NCBI GenBank assembly: GCA_025449515.1
Contig: JANWJI010000075.1
Span: 1 to 10,126, forward strand
From: Nitrososphaeraceae archaeon
GTDB lineage: Archaea; Thermoproteota; Nitrososphaeria; Nitrososphaerales; Nitrososphaeraceae
Direction of reading: 5' to 3'
Length of the DNA stretch: 10,126 nt
In this document: one piece after another, positions 6,830 to 10,126 of the stretch
How the letters are laid out: each line of letters starts with the position of its first letter
Numbering within the stretch: the first letter of the stretch is position 1
Position numbers and translations under genes: made by a program
Notes under the pieces: model-generated
What the model saw: the letters and a program-made list of their open reading frames with translations, nothing else
Told to the model about the DNA's origin: nothing
Database searches by the model: none

Positions 6830-8173
6830 ATGCGCTTGACTGTGTCTAGATTCTGGGTTATTAGCAGCATTTTGGTAATGGGACTTGTCCTGAGCATTTT
6901 ATTTCCCTCTGTTAATCCTAGTAGCGCGGAAGTAGTAGCTCAAAATAAAAAGCAAGTTGTAATCACCGCCATGCTTGATGATTTAGGTAATGTCATAAAA
7001 TGGGATGATCTTTTGCGACCAGCGGTACAAGAGTTGAAATTTAGACATCCTGATCTAAATATCCAAATAAACTATACTACGACCCCTTACAATCAGACCA
7101 GAAGTCATTTATTAAATTCATTAGGAAATAAAAGCGCCATTGATCTAGTCTCAGTCGACCAAATCTGGCTTGGAGATTTTGCTCAGAGAGGATATCTAGC
7201 AAACCTTACTGATTACGTAAAAATTTGGGGTAGATCTTCTGATTGGTATCAAACCAATTTTGATGGTGGAGTGTATAAAGGTAGGGTATATGGTATATGG
7301 GCGTGGACCGATGTTAGGGGAATGTGGTACTGGAAGGATTTATTAAATAAGGCTGGAGTAGATCCGAACTCCTTGAAATCATGGGATGGCTATATAGCAT
7401 CAGCAAGGAAAATCAATTCTATTCTAGGACCAGATGGGATTTCAGGCGCAGCCCTTGTTGGTCTGAACTATTCTCCAGATCTCTGGTATCCTTATCTGTG
7501 GATGCTCGGGGGTGATATTATTGTGATGAAGAGTGGACACCCCGTAAAGGGAAGTTATTGGTTTCCAGCTTATAATAGCTCAGCAGGAGTTAAAGCACTA
7601 GAATTTATCAAAGAACAGGTCAATTCCGGGATAAAACCACTGAAGAGTAATCCAGACAAATTGTTCGTTGATAGGAAGCTCGCTGTGCTGCAAAGTGGGT
7701 CCTGGGTACCGGGTGCGTTCCCTCGTCAACACTGGCCGACTTTTGATCAGAAAATCGGCTTTATACCTATGTTTCCAGTTCCCAAAGGGGTCAATCGAAC
7801 ATCCACAATGATGGGCGGATGGGAACTCGCTATTCCTCAGACTTCAAAAAATAAAGAACTAGCGTGGGAATTAATTACACTAATGGTAGACCCAAGATTA
7901 ATGAGTCCGTGGCTAAAGCAAACAGGTTTCCTTCCAACACAGAAAAGTATTGGCTCAGGTCCAGAATTGACACAATTAAACCAGGCCATCCCGTATTATG
8001 GTGATATGGTCTCGATGATTCCGATTGGCAAAAGCAGACCAGTAGCATCCGAGTATCCGCAAATTGCGGAACACGTAAGGCATGCCATTGAGGAGGTTTA
8101 TTATGGTATCAAACAGCCAAAACAAGCGCTAGATGATGCTGCCAAAGAATCTGCCAAGGCTTTGGGTTGGTGA
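6830..8173 (+). CDS. ABC-type extracellular solute-binding protein, sugar-binding class
   Basis: A 447-residue protein, numbered from the ATG at 6830. An N-terminal hydrophobic segment (about 8-28) is followed by a possible signal peptidase site after SSA (31-33). There is no lipobox cysteine, so it is either released or held by an uncleaved helix. The mature part has the course of family 1 (UgpB/MalE-like) binding proteins: a first beta-strand near VVITAML, an IDLVSVDQIWLGDFAQRGYL segment typical of the first lobe, aromatic-rich WAWTDVRGMWYWKDLL and PYLWMLGGD segments, an LQSGSWVPGAFP segment and MMGGWELAIP. Ligands of this class are usually sugars or polyols bound by stacked aromatics. No permease or ATPase gene follows: 465 bp of mostly non-coding DNA comes next. 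The start is uncertain: TTG at 6818 is the longest frame, GTG at 6842 would best suit a TATA-like TTAAAAAGG at about 6808-6816. Confidence 0.85.
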   Translation: MRLTVSRFWVISSILVMGLVLSILFPSVNPSSAEVVAQNKKQVVITAMLDDLGNVIKWDDLLRPAVQELKFRHPDLNIQINYTTTPYNQTRSHLLNSLGNKSAIDLVSVDQIWLGDFAQRGYLANLTDYVKIWGRSSDWYQTNFDGGVYKGRVYGIWAWTDVRGMWYWKDLLNKAGVDPNSLKSWDGYIASARKINSILGPDGISGAALVGLNYSPDLWYPYLWMLGGDIIVMKSGHPVKGSYWFPAYNSSAGVKALEFIKEQVNSGIKPLKSNPDKLFVDRKLAVLQSGSWVPGAFPRQHWPTFDQKIGFIPMFPVPKGVNRTSTMMGGWELAIPQTSKNKELAWELITLMVDPRLMSPWLKQTGFLPTQKSIGSGPELTQLNQAIPYYGDMVSMIPIGKSRPVASEYPQIAEHVRHAIEEVYYGIKQPKQALDDAAKESAKALGW

Positions 8174-8278
8174 GGTTGTTTTATCCAGGTATCAAGATGA
8201 CAATATATGCTGTTCTAATGTCATTTATTTCAGACCTATTATTAGTATCTATTCTTCTAACGAGCAGATTCATAACAG

Positions 8279-8441
8279 TTTCCTAATATTATATAAAGCC
8301 CGCAAAGGATAGCCTTTAGCTATCTTGACTAGTATCTAACCTGAGAAAATCCTACACTTTATGAAAAAGATTTACGCATACTACAACATAACTCAGTTTG
8401 ACAGATCAAAGATATTTGGTTCTGCAGATTTCCTAATATTA
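8279..8441 (+). repeat. 13-bp direct repeat, copies exactly 150 bp apart
   Basis: TTTCCTAATATTA occurs at 8279-8291 and 8429-8441. The first copy runs into a TATA box (ATTATATAAAG); the second lies within the 51-codon candidate ORF. The sequence is AT-rich, so chance is a real possibility. No function is assigned. Confidence 0.3.
8287..8297 (+). promoter_or_regulatory. TATA box upstream of a small candidate gene
   Basis: ATTATATAAAG is a strong archaeal TATA element about 115 bp after the solute-binding gene's stop. It predicts a start near 8320, leaving a leader of about 40 nt before the ATG at 8361. A 6-bp hairpin (GATAGC 8308-8313, GCTATC 8319-8324) straddles the predicted start and could be an operator. 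No large gene uses this promoter. Confidence 0.4.
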
Positions 8442-8516
8442 CATCTTTACATAGGCTTTCTAGTCTTCATTACCGATCTCAGGATAAGACAACTGAGGTC
8501 TTCCAGTGCCTATTGA
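8361..8516 (+). CDS. Candidate small membrane protein (51 aa), unknown function
   Basis: An ATG frame of 51 codons ending in TGA. The peptide starts MKKIYAYYN, has a polar stretch to about residue 21, then a hydrophobic segment (about 23-38, FLILHLYIGFLVFI) and a basic tail (RIRQLR), so it could sit in the membrane. No family is recognised. Supporting context: a strong TATA box 70 bp upstream, and a perfect 9-bp hairpin followed by TTTT that begins in the last base of the stop codon. Against: its length is within reach of chance, and the neighbouring genes are nearly leaderless whereas this one would have a leader of about 40 nt. It occupies the centre of an otherwise empty 465-bp gap. Alternatively this transcript is a small RNA. 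Confidence 0.35.
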   Translation: MKKIYAYYNITQFDRSKIFGSADFLILHLYIGFLVFITDLRIRQLRSSSAY

Positions 8517-8546
8517 GTAATGAAATCATGTTATTCATTACTTTTG
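8516..8546 (+). terminator. 9-bp hairpin with following T-run
   Basis: AGTAATGAA (8516-8524) and TTCATTACT (8534-8542) are perfectly complementary around a 9-nt loop, and the second arm runs into TTTT. It lies directly at the end of the 51-codon ORF, so it can be read as that gene's terminator. Because it is also about 95 bp upstream of the next ATG, it could instead be a regulator-binding palindrome for the His-rich protein gene. Confidence 0.4.
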
Positions 8547-8600
8547 ACATTTAGAATGCGAGCCGAGGTAGGCAAGTTCTAGGAATTGACAGCGAGATAA

Positions 8601-8621
8601 GCTATAATAGGCCGCTATAAC
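8601..8621 (+). promoter_or_regulatory. TATA box (tandem) of the His-rich protein gene
   Basis: GCTATAAT (8601-8608) centres about 33 bp upstream of the ATG at 8638, giving a leader of about 7 nt. A second copy of the same heptamer, GCTATAA (8614-8620), is too close to the ATG to drive a full-length message. The duplicated element may matter for TBP competition or may be chance. Confidence 0.5.
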
Positions 8622-8637
8622 ATACGATTTTGCACTC

Positions 8638-9165
8638 ATGAGCCACAAGAATCATGATAATAAGAAGAAAAGAGATGACAGTTTCATCTCTATTAATAGG
8701 CGTAAGAGAAATAGATACTTGAAGATTGTTGGAATTCCTATTGGCATCGCAGTAATTGTTTTGGGAGTAATCGTTGCCACTCAGGCTCAAGAACATGGTT
8801 TGGGTGGTAAGATCGTATATCATATCCATCCTCATCTTAATATGACAGTCGATGGTAAACCGGTCACTGTCCCACAAGGCATCGGTATCAATTCATCACT
8901 TTATAGGGATCATTCGCTCGATAAATATAGTACTCCAGAGATTGCTCCTGTACATACCCACGATCGTACCGGGACTATTCACGTGGAATCCACTGTAAAT
9001 CGAAACTATACTTTGGGTCAGTTACTAAGCATATGGGGATTAGATCTGAATAATAAGCCAGTACATCTTATTGTGAATGGAGAGGCAATATCTCCACCGG
9101 ATAGTTTTAAAAACCATGTGTTTAGAGATAGAGAAAATATCACTTTGGCTATTGGAAAAAGTTGA
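8638..9165 (+). CDS. Membrane-anchored histidine-rich extracytoplasmic protein, unknown function
   Basis: A 175-residue protein. A strongly basic N-terminus (KKKR, RRKRNR) precedes a single helix at about 28-48, giving an N-in orientation with about 125 residues outside. The outer domain opens with a histidine cluster YHIHPHL (H62, H64, H66), then VDGKPVTVPQGIGI, then VHTHDRTGTIHVES (H106, H108, H115), then TLGQLLSIWG. From memory, very similar blocks (HxHxHL...VPxGIG...HTHD..G.IHVE...TLG..F.IWG) occur in uncharacterised archaeal and actinobacterial membrane proteins, so this looks like a real conserved family. Six conserved-looking histidines on the outside suggest binding of a transition metal such as copper or zinc; this is inference. 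It appears to be a single-gene unit with its own TATA box. No enzyme motif is recognised. Confidence 0.8.
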   Translation: MSHKNHDNKKKRDDSFISINRRKRNRYLKIVGIPIGIAVIVLGVIVATQAQEHGLGGKIVYHIHPHLNMTVDGKPVTVPQGIGINSSLYRDHSLDKYSTPEIAPVHTHDRTGTIHVESTVNRNYTLGQLLSIWGLDLNNKPVHLIVNGEAISPPDSFKNHVFRDRENITLAIGKS

Positions 9166-9277
9166 AGGTTTGAGACTTGCAAATATGAAATGACATCCAT
9201 CGAAGAGTCTGTGGACTAATTGCAGGATCCGTACTACCATCGAGGATTATGGATTGCGACGAGAGTAGCAGTCAGTA

Positions 9278-9296
9278 ACACCTATAATATCGGTGT
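9278..9296 (+). promoter_or_regulatory. TATA box embedded in a 19-bp near-palindrome
   Basis: ACACC and GGTGT flank TATAATATC; the whole 19-mer is symmetrical except for one mismatched pair and the centre base. The TATA part is centred about 25 bp upstream of the ATG at 9310, the spacing of a leaderless mRNA. A protein bound to the palindrome would directly block TBP, so this is a good operator candidate for autogenous or dedicated repression of the AAA+ gene. The remaining 9166-9277 shows nothing. Confidence 0.5.
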
Positions 9297-9309
9297 ATAA
9301 TACTGATCC

Positions 9310-10065
9310 ATGGTGAATGAAGATAACGCCGATGGACTGTGGTCTCGGATGAACGAATCCCCTACACACAAATCCGCCGACACTGGAATTAATATTTCTG
9401 CTCCTAATGTTCCTAACGAGACTATGAATGAGTTATTTGATGTTATCATAGGCCATAACGACGTAAAGAAACTATTCAAATTATCCTTATCCTCGGATAT
9501 ACCTGTTCATATATTATTGGTGGGCCCACCCGCCTCAGCGAAAACTCTCTTTATGCTAGAATGTATTAAGCTTGAACGTTCGCACTTTATCATTGGGAGT
9601 CAAAGTACAAAATCTGGAATGATGGACTATTTGTTTGAAGCCCGTCCTAGATACCTACTCGTCGATGAAATTGAGCATATGCCAATGAGAGATCAAACTG
9701 CGCTACTAAGTTTGATGGAAACTGGGATTATTGCTGAAACGAAATTTCAAAAGATTCGCAAGACTCAGCTCAAAACGTGGGTTTACGCTACGAGTAATGG
9801 AACTGAACGGATGTTAACTCCATTGCTCTCACGATTTGTAGTACTACATTTTAAACAATATAAATTTGACGACTTTCAGAAGGTCGCAACTCATTTACTT
9901 GTTAGTTCTGGCATTTCAGACGAAATAGCATCTACTGTCGCAAATGCTGTATGGTATAAAATGAGATCAAAAGACATTAGGGATTGCATGAAGATTGGTC
10001 GCCTTGTGAAGACTAAGGAAGAAGTTGATTGGGTTATCGATGCTTTAAGAAAATATAGCCGCTAA
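9310..10065 (+). CDS. Compact AAA+ ATPase, RuvB-like
   Basis: A 251-residue soluble protein. About 40 polar N-terminal residues precede a single AAA+ module: Walker A GPPASAKT (72-79), Walker B LLVDE (116-120), sensor 1 asparagine N163 in ATSNGTE, arginine finger R175 in PLLSRF, and sensor 2 arginine R214 in SKDIRDC. All elements for ATP hydrolysis in a hexameric ring are present. The run ATSNGTERMLTPLLSRF resembles RuvB/RarA/MoxR-type modules, but the C-terminal winged-helix DNA-binding domain of RuvB is absent: the protein ends about 35 residues after sensor 2. It is therefore not a bona fide bacterial RuvB, and its substrate is unknown. It may be a clamp-loader-like, remodelling or chaperone ATPase. 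Nothing in the neighbourhood indicates a partner. The ATG at 9310 fits the TATA box at 9283-9290. Confidence 0.87.
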   Translation: MVNEDNADGLWSRMNESPTHKSADTGINISAPNVPNETMNELFDVIIGHNDVKKLFKLSLSSDIPVHILLVGPPASAKTLFMLECIKLERSHFIIGSQSTKSGMMDYLFEARPRYLLVDEIEHMPMRDQTALLSLMETGIIAETKFQKIRKTQLKTWVYATSNGTERMLTPLLSRFVVLHFKQYKFDDFQKVATHLLVSSGISDEIASTVANAVWYKMRSKDIRDCMKIGRLVKTKEEVDWVIDALRKYSR

Positions 10066-10069
10066 ATCC

Positions 10070-10087
10070 TTAAATTTTCAGCTTTTT
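10070..10087 (+). terminator. T-rich terminator of the AAA+ gene
   Basis: Immediately after the stop the plus strand reads AAATTTTCAGCTTTTTG, two T-runs (T4 and T5) within 20 nt. This is the arrangement expected for an archaeal T-run terminator, and the next promoter follows at once. Confidence 0.4.
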
Positions 10088-10088
10088 G

Positions 10089-10096
10089 TTATAATT
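10089..10096 (+). promoter_or_regulatory. TATA box for a gene starting at the right edge
   Basis: TTATAATT is centred about 28 bp before the ATG at 10121, the same spacing seen at the AAA+ gene. It lies just after the preceding gene's T-runs. Confidence 0.35.
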
Positions 10097-10120
10097 CGTG
10101 AGTGCTAAGGACCTTTGTTG

Positions 10121-10126
10121 ATGCTA
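10121..10126 (+). CDS. Possible start of a further gene (cut by window end)
   Basis: Only ATG CTA is visible. The call rests on the TATA element 28 bp upstream and the leaderless spacing shared with other starts in this window. Nothing can be said about the product. Confidence 0.25.

Noticed and set aside
6649..6849. 66-codon frame upstream of the solute-binding protein
   Set aside because: No TATA box at suitable distance, no recognisable fold, and it overruns the start of the well-supported downstream gene in another frame.
8602..9479. Minus-strand frames at 8602-8877, 9018-9200, 9040-9240 and 9282-9479
   Set aside because: They mainly overlap the plus-strand His-rich and AAA+ genes antisense and mutually overlap; none has independent support.
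1..10126. CRISPR array, transposon ends, integrase, toxin-antitoxin or defence cassette
   Set aside because: No regularly spaced repeats, no terminal inverted repeats with a transposase, and no protein of those families was found.

Overview
The window reads as chromosomal DNA of an ammonia-oxidising-type thaumarchaeon (Nitrososphaeria). It is visibly AT-rich, which would suit a Nitrosocosmicus-like genome better than the GC-richer Nitrososphaera. The evidence is indirect: several genes have an archaeal TATA element 25-35 bp upstream of the start codon and almost no 5' leader, there are no convincing Shine-Dalgarno sites, T-runs follow some genes, and the gene set (small membrane-anchored cupredoxin, half-size CtaA-type heme A synthase, Cache-domain histidine kinase, compact AAA+ ATPase) is typical of that group. 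No phylogenetic test could be run, so the assignment is inference.

Layout, left to right. 49-2565 (-): a large two-helix membrane protein whose central HD domain carries the signatures of eukaryotic-type class I cyclic-nucleotide phosphodiesterases. 2785-3168 (-) and 3285-3809 (+): a divergent pair, a type 1 copper protein and a four-helix heme A synthase-like protein, both fitting the terminal part of the respiratory chain. 3810-4626: a long gap without a convincing large gene; it holds an inverted repeat and a possible leaderless 23-codon ORF. 4627-6423 (-) and 6830-8173 (+): a second divergent pair, a sensor histidine kinase with an extracytoplasmic Cache-type sensor and a sugar-type ABC solute-binding protein that has no permease or ATPase gene beside it in the window. 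8174-8637: a gap containing a 51-codon candidate gene with its own TATA box and a hairpin directly after its stop. 8638-9165 (+): a membrane-anchored histidine-rich extracytoplasmic protein of a conserved but uncharacterised type. 9310-10065 (+): a minimal AAA+ ATPase whose TATA box lies inside a 19-bp near-palindrome. At the right edge a TATA box and an ATG with leaderless spacing suggest the start of another gene.

Functionally the window is a set of single-gene transcription units rather than one operon. Two themes stand out: signalling and sensing at the membrane (PDE-like HD protein, Cache kinase, orphan binding protein) and copper/heme respiratory chemistry (cupredoxin, CtaA, possibly the His-rich protein). 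I saw no rRNA, tRNA, CRISPR array, insertion sequence or integrase gene. The most distinctive finding is the class I PDE-like HD domain in an archaeal membrane protein. The orphan binding protein/sensor kinase pair and the palindrome over the AAA+ promoter come next.
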